A stretch of 64,000 nucleotides of DNA, taken from Prunus persica (Eukaryota > Streptophyta > Magnoliopsida > Rosales > Rosaceae). Made by a program: the position numbers and the translations under genes. The stretch is from assembly GCF_000346465.2 (NCBI RefSeq), contig NC_034009.1, forward strand, positions 31,661,251 to 31,725,250. Reading direction: 5' to 3'. The notes beneath the pieces were generated by a model. That model did not search any database. It was given only the letters and a program-made list of their open reading frames with translations, and was not told the origin of the DNA. Shown here piece after piece: positions 36,159-47,931 of the stretch. Position 1 is the first letter of the stretch. The number at the start of each line of letters is the position of its first letter.

Positions 36159-37021
36159 TCTGTTATTAGAAGAGTTCTTTCTCAAGTTGAATAATTTGGA
36201 AAGAGAGGTGCTCTGCTCTTTTTGAAGGTCGCTCCCCCTGTCCTTATTCTGTTATTAGAAGAGTTCTTTCTTTATGGGGGGAACTTTGTCCTACTGTGGA
36301 AGCTATTACGTGTCCTACTCCCTCAGCTTCTCCTCCCCATGCTCTCTGGAAGGCTCCTCCTCAACCTTATGTTAAGGTAAATGTGGATGGAGCATGGCAC
36401 GAGAACTCTCTGCAGGGCGGTGTGGGTTGCTGTCTGCATGATTCTGAAGGTAGATTGTTGGCAGGTTTGAGTAAGGCATGTCTCAGAAACTCTGCAGTCG
36501 AGGTGGAAGCCGAAGCTGTTTTGGAGGGGTTACTGTTAGCAAAAGAGGAAAACTGTCATAAGATTATACTTGAAAGCGATTCAATGGATGTTATCTCTTG
36601 TATGAGAAACGAAAATCTGCATGGCAACTGGAGAATTATCCCCCTCATTTTGGAAATCAGAAGGCTTTCTTCGTGGTTCATCCCGATTAAGTAGGAATGG
36701 ATTTCTCGCCAAGCAAATCAAGCTGCCCATGCTGCAGCAGCTCTGTCAAACATGAGGGTGCGATCTATGCGTTGGGCCTCACAGCCTTCTCCCTCATTGG
36801 TTCTGGTTTTGGCTAAGGATGGTTTGCCATGCCCCCCTAGTAGTTAACTTTCTGTTATAAGGTAGTTTACTTCTTGTATTTCCATTTCATTCTCCTGGGA
36901 GGTATCGATGGCCTCCTTGTGATTTACTTGTATTGCTCTGGGGATCTCCCCTGTTTTGTGTTTGTTGTTGCCTTTGCCTTTTCGGGCTTTTCAATGAAGT
37001 ATTCTCAGACCCAAAAAAATA
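36159..37021 (+). mobile_element. 5'-truncated LINE with RNase H-like domain, target duplication and poly(A)
   Basis: The frame from about 36296 reads 'KVNVDGAWHENSLQGGVGCC', 'SAVEVEAEAVLEGLLLAKEE' and 'KIILESDSMDVISCMRN': the RVT_3 RNase H-like domain at the C-terminus of plant LINE ORF2, with its three acidic positions (VDGA, EAEA, ESDS). A TAG stop interrupts it at about 36692, after which the reading continues as 'EWISRQANQAAHAAAALSNM'. A 3' UTR and a short A tail end at about 37021. The 11-bp direct repeat AGGCATTTTAT flanks it at 36148-36158 and 37022-37032. The 5' end (36159-36270) contains two overlapping duplications, probably made during insertion. Not functional. Confidence 0.85.
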
Positions 37022-37032
37022 AGGCATTTTAT

Positions 37033-37434
37033 GTCAATTAGAGACACGACGATAGTTCATACCACTCCTTACATGATAGAAATGGAAAGGTTGTGGCATT
37101 TACCTTTGTTATACACAGTGGCAACTCGAACCGGCAACCAACCCTGGTTTTGTAACAAAATTAGATGGTAATAACCATGCATAACTTAGACTACAAGATG
37201 TTCTGGCCAAAAAGAGAAATGACCAAGATATGGGTTTCTCTAGCTTATGCTGTCCTAATCACCATATATCTTTGGAGCCCTCTGATGGTCTAACACATAA
37301 TTCCGCAGAAACCTTGGCCTTCAACTGCTTAGGTGAGGTTCCCTTGAGCAGAATTAACAGAACACTTCTGCAGTGAGAGAAGTTGAACCTGATATGTGAA
37401 AATCTAATGATTTCCCTTCTTTACAATCAACCTA
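37033..37434. other. 3' flank of POD1
   Basis: Likely contains the 3' UTR of the minus-strand POD1 gene. Nothing else recognised. Confidence 0.5.
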
Positions 37435-40400
37435 TCAATCATAATGAAGATGGTGTTTCCTCCTACTGCACCTATTGACATACCAACTGGCATGTTTCTG
37501 GAGGCCCATGCCTATCAACACCTTGAGGCTTGTCAGCATAACATAGGTCATGGCAAACAGGACAAGAATCCAAAAGAGTTTCCACGGAAGGGGGCTGTAG
37601 GGAAGGCGAGCAGCATATACTGGAGTAAGCACTCGGATGACCTAAAACAAAGATAATAATACTGATAAGGATTATCATTTAATAATTAATATTAAAAACA
37701 ATATTCACACCCAAAATTCAATATTTTAATGTGTTTAAGAAAACTCCATTTTCGACCCATCTCCCCCATTGGTTCTCACCAAAATGGATGTCATACACAT
37801 TGATTGCCTTTATATTTTCAACGCAGCACAAATCTTATATCATAACCCTAATTCTATGTATAGTATCAGCAACTAGTGAACTTTTCACACCACATGTAGC
37901 ATTTTCTAGATGAGTAATTCAGTGCTACATTTAAATGCAAAGGCTATATTGTCTTAAACTACCTGTTTCATTCCATGCATAATTTTTTTCGGATTTCTCA
38001 ATCTACCATAGAAAAGTGGGGATGCATTCAATCATGATAAGAAATGCGAAGATAAGTATTAACAAGTGTCTTACCACACAAGCTGGTGCCAGAGGAATGA
38101 AAGTGAGATTTTTCTTTGAAGCCTCTGTTTGTATATTTAAAGTCTAAGGATAAGAAAACAGAGGGTCAGCTTTTTAGAACACAATATCCAGAAGGGGAAA
38201 TAGTATTCAGTGTTTATAATGTTGTAATGGACATCATTTATATGTACAAAGCAAAGAAATTATATCTGTATTATGGTTCACTGCACAGCAGTTAAACATT
38301 CTCAAGACTTGGCCAGCATGTGAGCACACAAAAATATGCATTTCTTTGAAGTGAAGTGCAATGGACCTATATTATTTCCCCTTGATATATAGATATAGTC
38401 ACACCAAAGATACATGTAGAATACCTGCTTGCAGAGGTCTTCAAGAAACTCAGAATATGCAATGGGCTTTATGTCATTGAATTTAGCAATAAATGAGTGC
38501 TTTATGATATCAATAATCATTTCACAGACGTATACCAAGAGAGCATTCTGCAGTACCCAAATGTTAAAACAGTTTCTGATCAAAATGTTGCTGCGCAGAA
38601 TTTTTATTATTTATAAAGAACAATTCCTCATCAAAATGTTTAGGTAAACTTACAGAAAGAAAACTTTCAAACCAGGGACCCTCAGCCTCAAGAATGTTTT
38701 GAGCTAAAACGAATAAGACAAATGCTGAAATGTGGAATCTCTCTACTGAATCTGCTCGCAAGAAAACAAATATAAAATGAGTTAAAAAAGGAATGTCAGA
38801 CCAAATGAAAAGATTGAACCTGAGAGAAAAACTAGACACCAAATATAACGAAGTGGCATCCTTTCTTTTTCTCAACCACAGAATGCAGAAATATGAGGGA
38901 AATTAAAAGCATTTTAAATCTTTTGCACCAATGTGTATACTGGGATTCTGTATATTAGCCTCTTCCCAGACTGGAGACCAATCAACAATGAAATAGCAAT
39001 ATAGCCATCATTTCAAATAGATATGAGAAATTTATACAAGCATCTTGAAGTTTAAGAAACTCGTAGGACATGTTCCTTGGGGTCATACAAGAAAAGCATG
39101 CTCACACAGAGATTTGGGCCTGTGTTCTTTTCTGTAATCATCACATAATATGGGACTCCTTATACACATTCTATTTTCTCTATGCAACAACATTAGCTTA
39201 ATAATCATTGGTGAACTTGGGACACCATACAATGATCTTATAGCTTTATACTTTGCTGTGAATGCATGTTAATCAATCACTGGTAAAAATGAAGGCAACC
39301 AATAGTTTATTAAATAAAGAAAGAAAGCAGCTCAAAGACTTTTTATGAAAAATATAGCAAGTATGATGACTTGTTATTAATTGGAAAAATGAGTAAAACT
39401 TTATGAAACCAAAAAGTTCCCAAAATCTTGTCTAGCCTCTGCAATATAATAGGTCTATAGTAGTTTAACTAGGACAGAAGACACAAAATCACTGACACTA
39501 ATCAATTCATGTTCATATATAACCAAAACGTTACCATTTTTCTACCCAGCATATGAGCTAAACTTTAGTAGTAGAAAGCACATTGTAGCAAATGATAAGT
39601 ATTCTTGCTATACTATAACTCTATGAGCAGGAATGCATCAGTGCTTGTCAGAAAAGATGAAGCCAGCAAGCTTGCAATGTTTTCAGTGGCTAAGACTACA
39701 ATATTTTGTTTTATTTAGCTACTGAAGACGCAAATGAAAGCAAATAGACCATAAAATATTGGCAAGAAGCTAACTCACCAAAGTATACCAGACTATGAAT
39801 GTTGTCCTTGCTGTATCGCTTAAATACATTGCTTTTTATCTCAGCAAAGTTATTGGATACCAGCAAAGCCAACAAGGCATTATTGTGAGCAACTATGCAG
39901 GTTGACAAAGTAATTGCCTGAGCTAATAAGATAAATGAATGAATAAGTACGTATAGTCAAGGAATCCATAGGTTATCCATGAAAAATGGAGGGAATTTTT
40001 TTTGTTGAGAAAATGATAATTTCCAAATTAAGGATATTTGAGGCTGCCACAGCTAAAGCTTGGTCGCAAATGAATCTCCATATCCAGAATCTCATGTTTT
40101 CTGGTGGACAACTGGCAAGCCCCTCTGCCGAGTTAAATAGAGTTTGCAATACATCTGGGTTAAAACTTTGACAGAGTTTATCAAATATCTGTATGGAGAG
40201 ACAAAAACTGTTATGCATGAGTTACAGGTAGAACACAATAACAAATAATGCACTCAAGAGCATATCAAGTTGACAGACCACAACCACCATGGCCTGTTCA
40301 TCATAGATTAAGCATCCTAACAAGGTAGAATGTATGAATGAGTCAGACTATTAACCCCAGCTTAAGGTAATAACTGTTTACCAGCCAGGGCATAAGATGC

Positions 40401-42080
40401 TATGTTTCATCTATTTTAAATTTTCCCTTTGTTGGTCCAACTGCAAGGTACACAAAAAGTAACTCTCTATAGACACAAGTATTACAAGATCATAAACTTT
40501 AATTACCTCCAACACATTGTACACCACATATAATTTGATTGTTCCTTGACCGCGGATCATGTGATATATTAAGCTGATATCTGAGGCAAGAAAATAAATA
40601 AATAGTACAATTAGTATACTACATCCAACTCTTGCTCTAATTAATGGGATCAGTCATCAGATTGTAAGAATGCCAACATATTGGCTGCAATAAGACACTA
40701 CGTGAGAGAATAACATAATTGTATTGTTAACTAACCTGTTTGCTCCAACAGAGTGACTCCACAAGCCATTATAGTAAAACACCCAAAATCAGACAGCTCT
40801 GCTGCAGATGGCCTCTTAAACTGCCTGCCACAAGTATGGTTAGGTTATGTTTTGAATATCACATTTATTATGATTTAACCAAACACACGAAGAAAACCAA
40901 AAAAACGCAGCATGGAAACTGAGTTACACTTGTGGCTCGGACTTCGAAGCACTGGAAGGACTCAGATTGTTTAAATGGAATGACCCAATTTTATGACATG
41001 AATGGAGAAGGGAAGAGTGAACAAAGAAAACTAACCTTGAATTTAGAAGCCTCCAAAGAGTCATTACAATTCTTGTTGGCATGATAGTGAGCAATGACAG
41101 AAATGAATCAAAACAGACAAAAAAACCAACGTCTATAAGCTGCAACAAAATTGGTCATAGTTGAGACACAGTTTTATACACATGTTATCAAATCAAGGGT
41201 CCAGAAAAAGATAGCTGCTTAAAATACCAATTCACATCTCCATGGTAAGCGGAAGATGGTGTCATAAACTCTCTCTCGTTCTTTCTCATTGCCAAGTGTT
41301 GTTGTGCTCCGCAATGAATTCCCATTAGACATCTCTTCCATGAAGTACTTGACTGGCGACTTGTCCACTGAAAACAAATCTGAGGGAAATGTTTTTGAAC
41401 AATTATTTTTAAAGACAGAGGAAGAAGAAGAATTTAAAATCAAACCCAAATTGTATGAGAGAAACAAATACAAAAAAAAAAGGCTCACAATTTGGATCTT
41501 CGGCCATGAGTCGCTTCCAATCCAAAGACTCGGCGGTCTGCAATTTCGGGACCGCGTTTCCATTTGGCTCGCTTCTCTGTTTACTCACCGAACCCGCCTC
41601 CACTCCACTGTCCTCCTTGTCTTCGGCTTCAATGCGGAACGACGTCGTTTGCGTTTCACCGACAACTCCTCCGGCGCTTCCATTGACAGGCCTCTGTCTC
41701 AGTTCCGCCGTGCCACGCAATTTCTGAAACTCCGGATCGCTGACCTCCGTAGTGGCAGGGCACAGCACGGTCTGGCTGTAACTGAATTCCAATCCGCTTC
41801 CGTTAATCCCGCTGGTTTCTCCGTTTTTGCTACTGGAATTGTGAGGGAAGGAATTCGAAACGGTGGCGTTTGTCGGGCTTTCGGGTATGGAGCTGTGGGT
41901 GGTGGTGGTGTTCTTCTTCTTCTTCTTGCGTTTTCGTCGGGCGGGCTTGTCGTTGTTGTGGTGATTGGATTGGATTGGATCTGAGTTGGATCGGTAGAAG
42001 ATTGCTTCTTCTTCATCGAGGGAGCCGTTTCTGCTCAGAATATCGAACGAGAGATTTCGGCCGGTCGATTTCAACGCCAT
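37435..42080 (-). CDS. POD1: POD1/TAPT1-type multi-span membrane protein
   Basis: Eleven coding exons on the minus strand: 41489-42080, 41228-41367, 41036-41139, 40736-40824, 40507-40580, 40038-40188, 39779-39946, 38654-38751, 38425-38547, 38075-38143 and 37435-37641, about 604 residues. Frames join throughout. The intron between exons 6 and 7 is U12-type AT-AC. Seen: disordered N-terminus 'MALKSTGRNLSFDILSRNGS' with a Lys/Arg patch 'RRKRKKKKK'; then the TAPT1 domain, including 'VKYFMEEMSNGNSL', 'RVYDTIFRLPWRCELLIDVG', 'FDSFLSLLTIMPTRI', 'FNDIKPIAYSEFLEDLCKQ', 'VIRVLTPVYAARLPYSPLPW' and a last helix before 'HASWYVNRCSRRK'. Arabidopsis POD1 (POLLEN DEFECTIVE IN GUIDANCE 1) is an ER protein acting with calreticulin 3 in pollen tube guidance and embryo patterning; animal TAPT1 is needed for cilia and bone patterning. 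Confidence 0.92.
39947..40037 (-). other. U12-type AT-AC intron of POD1
   Basis: On the minus strand the 91-bp intron starts ATATCCTT, the exact U12 donor consensus, has the branch-site sequence TTCCTTGAC (consensus TTCCTTRAC) about 10 nt before its end, and ends in AC. Splicing it joins '...ALAVAAS' to 'IIHSFILLAQAITLSTC', which matches the order in Arabidopsis POD1 as I remember it; no GT-AG alternative gives this join. Confidence 0.92.
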
Positions 42081-43581
42081 GACCTTGAGAGCTTGTTTTT
42101 TCTCCTTCAGTTTATTGGGACATTTTAGAATCGGAGAGATTCATACTGGAGTTGTTTGTGAATTATAATAATAGAAAGTGAAGGAGCGAAAGAATGAAGG
42201 ACACCGAGATTCAGAGAGAGACACTCTGCTTTTCTTCTTTTGTTAGTTTTTGAAGTTTATTCCTGAATTCTTCAACGTGCTGGCTGGCTGGCTCTTGGCT
42301 GTTGTTGTTATGTTACACACTGTGCTGTGCATCTGGGTTGGGTTTCATTGTTTTTTTTGGGGGGGGGGGGGGGTGGGTCAGGGTTGGGGTTTCATTTCAT
42401 TTGCGTAAATTTCCCAATTTACACGCTATCCGATCCTGTCGCACGCTAGCTATGTGCCACTGTGACATGCCACATGTTTAAGAAATATTGATGAATTATT
42501 GGGCTCTCTTTTTTACCTTTCTTTATGAGGAGAATTGGGCTATATACCTCTCATTTTTAAAACTCAACTTTTTATCCAGATATCTCTCAAATGAAAAATT
42601 ATTTAAGAGTAGAATTAACAAAATTAATAAATACGATATTTTAAGAAAGTACTTAAATTTTAATAATTTAATTGAATGGTCAAATCATATCGGATTCAAG
42701 TGATTTTTTATAGAAATGATATTTGAATGAATATCTACAAAATAGACAGTTTGAATTAGTGAAATACAATGTTGAATGAGCCCTACAAAAATATCCCTCA
42801 ATAAAAGCCCTCTGTAAAAAAACTTATATAAATGAATGCCTTTCAAACTTAAGGCCAATTTAAGGCCAACAAGTAATTATTTTTCTTTTTTCTTTTCTCC
42901 TCCATTGTTGGGAGGCTGCCGTGATATGTTTCCTTACTTTATGTTGCTTTTAGTTTTAATTTTCTATTTTGATTTTCTGATGTAGAATGATGATTATGTT
43001 ACTCGTATTGTGGTTTTTGTGTGTAAATTAAAGAGTGTCCAAGATTTCTTTTTCTTTTTTAAATTTCTTTTCTTTCCTTGTGTTTGATTTAGGCCGCAAA
43101 TCTTTCTTCTTTTGGGCAAAATGGTTGGAGGATGACAGTCGGACTTTGTCCTTCCATTATATATGATTTTATTTTATGTAAAATAACCCTCAAGCTCAAC
43201 ATATCTTTTGTATAAAGCCAATGGCCATGCTAGCGGTTTACCTTCATTCCTAACTTTTTATTCATCCTCAGTTATTACTTTAAAAATAAGAAGAAAATAA
43301 AACAAAAACACAATTTGGTTCCATCTGTTTTATTTTATAAAATTCAATCTGATTTATAAGCATAATTGTATGTAGCTTTCTTCACATCTTGGATCTTGGA
43401 CCCTTCAGATTTTATTATACAAGTGCAAAAGCCCAAATTTTGGGTTGGGGCACTAAAATCATAACTGCACAAGGACGAGTGTTTTACAACAGGCCCAAAC
43501 TCGATCCACCGTCCGTGGGAATTGGGAGTGAGACACTCAGACAGCAAGCAACTACTCTACGACATTATTCTAGTCCGGAGA
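42081..43581. other. POD1 promoter and 3' flank of the receptor kinase
   Basis: Contains the POD1 leader, a run of G residues at about 42358-42374, AT-rich sequence and the 3' flank of the kinase gene. No gene recognised. Confidence 0.5.
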
Positions 43582-45981
43582 CTAGTCGTCGGTGAGGAAA
43601 AATATTGTGGGCTTTTTTGGTTCAGTGATATCCACCGTCCCCTCCAACATCTTAGCCACCTTCCCCATCGACGGCCTCAACTCCGGTCGATCCTGCAGGC
43701 ACCACATGGCCGTTTTCACCATGCGATTCACCGTATCAAAATGCAGCCGGCTATCATAAGAATGCTTGATCTGACGGTCTAAAATGTCCTCCACGTTCAT
43801 CTCCTTAAACACCTTATCAAAAGCCCATCTCGGAAAATACCAGTCCTCGCTCTCGATCCTTGACCCCTGGATCTCGTTGTTTCTGACCCCACTCACAAGT
43901 TCCAACAAAACCATCCCGAAGCTGTACACGTCTGCCTTGGGTGTGATCGGGTCCATCTTCACCCATTCGGGCGCCATGTACCCGCGGGTCCCCTGCATCC
44001 GAGATATGGTCACCATGTCCTCTTTCTTCTTCAGCTTCGCCAACCCGAAATCCGATATCTTGGGGCAAAAATCGTCACCCAAAAGTATATTCTCCGGCTT
44101 GATATCACAATGCAAAACCCACTCCAAACACTCCTCGTGAAGATAAGCAATGGCTCTCGCCACGCCCAATGCAATCCTGTACCGGATCCCCCAATCCAGT
44201 ATCGGTTTCTGACCGTTATCCACCAAAACACCCGTTTCTTCCTCAGGCTCCGAAGACACAACCCGACCCGGTTGGAAAAGGTACTTGTCGAGGGACCCGT
44301 TAGGGACGTACTCGTAGACTAGGATCCGTTGACCTTTCTCAGCGCAAAAGCCCCATAGGCGTACCAAGTTGAGGTGGTGCATCCGAGCAATAATGGTCAC
44401 CTCAGCCCAAAACTCAGCGTCGCCGCCGGTGACATGCTTCAAACACTTGACGGCCACAACGCGCTGGTCGCTCAGCTCTCCTCTGTAAACATCGCCGAAG
44501 CCTCCTCTGCCTATGAGATTTGAGAAGTCTTTCGTGGCGGCTTTGAGCTCGGCGTACGAGAACCGCTTGGGCCCGCCGGCGGGAAGGAACTCGAGACCCA
44601 GGGTACGGGCCATGTCCCTGTACTTGATGTATTTCTTTATGAAAGCCCAGAAGAAAAGCACCCCGGAGATCAGCTCAGCTGCAAAAAGGGTACAGATGAT
44701 CACAATGTTTCTTGTCGTTGCGTTGGATTCTTGAGGCGGTAGAGGGAGGCTTATCTGAACGGGACATGTCGTTTCTAGCAACTCCGTCATCCCGGTGAAC
44801 TTGGTCGGGTCGGCTTCCGAGTTGTCCACCCGAAGAAACATAGCGGTTTCGGTGTCCGGAGACCAGTACCCGTATAATAATCTATCGAGTTGAAGCACAC
44901 AGTAGCCTTTGCCGTCGTATTTGAACATGAACCCGAGACAATTGTTTTTAGCCAAACACCTCGATTCACAAACACTGAAATTAGTGGCTGGCCAATTGGT
45001 TTGGTTCGACCCACCTGTGAAATTGACATAATCAAGCCGTAGAAATTTGGTGTTGGCAAGATTCGTGAGCTCAATTTTCCTTTCGCATCCACTATCTTTG
45101 ATTCCACCGACGGATTCTTTAAACCCAGGTGGGCATACACAGTCCGAAGAACTCGAACCATCGCTGACACATATGGCATTAGGCCCGCACATGCCGTGAA
45201 CTTTGCACAATTCGTACCCTGCTTGCCAAACGACGGTCCATTCTCTAGGGTTCTGATCGAAACTGTAAATTCTGAGATTCCCGTCGTCGTCTATGGTCAA
45301 TCTTCGAGATCGGTTCAGCCCGAAATCGGACGTAATGAATGAATCTCCATTTTCCTGCTGCAGTTTTCCGGTGGAGTCCAGCATCCGGAAAGCGTTGTCT
45401 ATGGGTTGATAAACGTCGGTCTGATTGAAAACTAATTTGCTTGCGTTGACGAAGCTGAACTTGCCATTCTTGGAGAAGAGAGTAATGTTAGTCCCTGACA
45501 TACTCTGGTTTGGCAATATGGTATCGGTTGGAAAATCAAAACTCTCCCACTTGCCAAAGATCAAATTACCATCGTCGCGGAGGACGAGTTTGGTGGTGTT
45601 TGGATTCTGTGAGTGAGGTCCTGGCCACAAGTTTACATTTCCACCAGCGGAGGAGTTGCTGAGACGGAGCACGCCGGCGGCGGTGACGACAAGGCTTGCC
45701 GTGAGGCCAACCGGAGTCTTTGGGTTGGCGGACCAAACGACAGAGTCTCCTATGGAGATGTTGCGGTACCAGACTGAGAAGTTGAAGAGATTTGGGGAAG
45801 TGGGTAGGGGAAGAAAACCGGCGGCGAAGACCAAGTTTGGGGAGAGGAGGGTTTTGTTCTGCTGAGCTGGAGTCCATTGGGAGTCTGTGATAGAGAAGGC
45901 GGAGAGCTGGGCTGAGCATGGTGGCGGGTTTGAGACGATGAAGGTGATAAAGATAAGAAGAGGAAGGAGGAAGGGAGACAT
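43582..45981 (-). CDS. G-type lectin S-receptor-like Ser/Thr kinase (At1g34300-like)
   Basis: A single intronless frame of 799 residues. Seen in order: signal peptide (residues 1-24, 'FLLPLLIFITFIVSNPPPCS'), bulb-type lectin domain (about 30-150), S-locus glycoprotein region, EGF-like 'CGPNAICVSDG...CVCPPGFK', PAN/apple-type Cys-rich segment ('FSVCESRCLAKNNCLGFMFK'), transmembrane helix near residue 430 ('IVIICTLFAAELISGVLFFW'), and a kinase domain from about 485 with 'IGRGGFGDVYRGEL', Lys in 'VAVKCL', 'HCDIKPENILL', 'DFGLAKL' and 'GYMAPEW'. The catalytic loop is HCD rather than HRD, so it is a non-RD kinase as in other SD-type receptors; the catalytic Asp and metal-binding DFG are kept and it should be active. 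Located in the plasma membrane, sensing an unknown external ligand. Closest remembered relative is Arabidopsis At1g34300. Confidence 0.92.
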   Translation of the reverse strand: MSPFLLPLLIFITFIVSNPPPCSAQLSAFSITDSQWTPAQQNKTLLSPNLVFAAGFLPLPTSPNLFNFSVWYRNISIGDSVVWSANPKTPVGLTASLVVTAAGVLRLSNSSAGGNVNLWPGPHSQNPNTTKLVLRDDGNLIFGKWESFDFPTDTILPNQSMSGTNITLFSKNGKFSFVNASKLVFNQTDVYQPIDNAFRMLDSTGKLQQENGDSFITSDFGLNRSRRLTIDDDGNLRIYSFDQNPREWTVVWQAGYELCKVHGMCGPNAICVSDGSSSSDCVCPPGFKESVGGIKDSGCERKIELTNLANTKFLRLDYVNFTGGSNQTNWPATNFSVCESRCLAKNNCLGFMFKYDGKGYCVLQLDRLLYGYWSPDTETAMFLRVDNSEADPTKFTGMTELLETTCPVQISLPLPPQESNATTRNIVIICTLFAAELISGVLFFWAFIKKYIKYRDMARTLGLEFLPAGGPKRFSYAELKAATKDFSNLIGRGGFGDVYRGELSDQRVVAVKCLKHVTGGDAEFWAEVTIIARMHHLNLVRLWGFCAEKGQRILVYEYVPNGSLDKYLFQPGRVVSSEPEEETGVLVDNGQKPILDWGIRYRIALGVARAIAYLHEECLEWVLHCDIKPENILLGDDFCPKISDFGLAKLKKKEDMVTISRMQGTRGYMAPEWVKMDPITPKADVYSFGMVLLELVSGVRNNEIQGSRIESEDWYFPRWAFDKVFKEMNVEDILDRQIKHSYDSRLHFDTVNRMVKTAMWCLQDRPELRPSMGKVAKMLEGTVDITEPKKPTIFFLTDD

Positions 45982-47931
45982 GGTTTTGGGATTCGTTAAT
46001 TCGTTAATTCATTAATTCCATAGATTTTCTGCGCGAATTGAGATGATGTGGGGATTAGAGGTGGAGGGGAAGTTTGGTTGGTGGTATTTTAATTGCGGCC
46101 GACGCAGGTTTGAAAGACTTGTCTGCGTTGACTCGGAAATTTGGAATTGGGACTGACTGCGAGGTTTGGCACTGAGCAATGGGAAAGCTGAACTTTCCAA
46201 CAGTGATCCCGCCACTAGTTGATGTATTTATTTGTTAATAATACAACTAATCTTAATTAATTAAACACACAAGTTGGAAAGCAAAGCAACAAAACAGAAA
46301 GGAGTAACAAATTGGAGGTCTAGAACTACAAGGCAAACGTGTCTAACTATCTTTGATTGTTGGGTCAATCAATTTCGTGTTTGCCGTGAAACTCACGATC
46401 TTCAATCGAGAGGTGCCTTGTTGACCTGGGCTGGACTCGTTTCTGCTGCAGAGCCACATATGTGTTCTGGTCAGATCCGCTCAACAGGAAATGCCGTCTA
46501 AGGAAAATATCTTACACATTTAGACAGAGGATATGGGCATAAAAAATGATAAATAAATTATTAGAGGGTGTTTAATTTTTTTTCATTAATTATTTTAGAT
46601 TTTTTAAGTTAAAACTCGTAATATAATCAACTTAAATCATTCAAACCTATTATGCAATTCATTTCTTTTTTATAATTTTGGTTAAAATAATAGATAATTG
46701 ACTAAATAAACTTTTTACAAAGTTTCATTAAAAATTTCCATGTTTTTATCACAATTTTTATAATTTTTATTTAATTTTTATTGATATTGATATTTTCGTG
46801 TTTTTGAACAGATGTGCTGCTGGATGTTTGAACGGTCAGGCTCATTTGTCATTTTTTTTCTTTTTCTTTTTTTTGTCACATTGGGGTTTGACGGTGCGCC
46901 ATGGTGGGGAGGGGGAAGCTACCACCACTGTGGTGGAACCCATTGGCCCAGGCTCATTTGTCTTTCATCTCTGTTTATATCATTATCTTCTAAACTTTTG
47001 ATGCATGAATTAATGGAAGAGAAAAACCTCATGCAATTTCCATTCTTGGCGTAAGAAGCACATGACATGCCTCCAAATGCTTATCTACATCTTCTCAAGC
47101 ATCTTTGTCAATTCCCCACAGGAATTCACTAAGACCAATGCAAGTGCAAGACCATTCAACACTAACTCCATCCAACAAGCTATAATAATAGCCTACATAC
47201 ATACATTACAAAGTAGAATGCTTAAAGCTAACAACTATTACCATTTCTTTCAGATTTCAACAAGGCCTGCATCCATTGCAGTAGTTTATGTAAACAGGGC
47301 ATGCCAACCAGATTTATACATGACCAGTGGAAACAACAATGGTTTCTATATCAGAAACCGTGCCTCAAGTAGAAACAAATCCACTAATAGTCACTAAGTT
47401 ATGATATAAAAAGTCAAGTACGAAAATAATTCGTATCGATACAAGAACAACTAATGTTACCCACACATAGAGAATAAACTTTGTTCAAATTACAGATGCA
47501 CTTGGGATATGATATTTTATTATTAACTAACATTGTTAGCTCTGGCTTACTGGTGTATGACAAACACAAAAAACCAAGTTCCTAGCTCTGAATGATGTTG
47601 AATTCTCTGTAGAAGAATCTTTTGCAGTAAACTAATCGACCGAAGATGAAATCAAGAAACCCCTTTGGAGTTATCTCAGTACATCTTTCTGCATGCATCA
47701 CAGAGTTGTCTCTTGTTGCATATATTGATTAGCAGCTGGCCTCCTTCTTGTTGTAGCGTCGATCTTACCAAAGACAAGTTTGTCATTGTATACACAGAAG
47801 CCAGAAAGCAACTCTTAACTTCCAGGACATGTGGTGTGGTGTGGCTATATTAATTTTAGGCTCATTTCTCATCCTGGAATAAACAAACCCTCCTCCTGCC
47901 GCCCCAAGCTCTGTTCCCTCTGTCCCTCAAC
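45982..47931. other. Spacer between divergent receptor kinase and ANTH genes
   Basis: Holds both promoters. Otherwise AT-rich; short open frames near 46800-47050 and 47062-47397 have no family resemblance. Confidence 0.5.

Noticed and set aside
41289..41984. 231-codon plus-strand open frame
   Set aside because: It is antisense to exons 1 and 2 of POD1 and has no family likeness.
43784..44140. 118-codon plus-strand open frame
   Set aside because: Antisense shadow of the receptor kinase domain.
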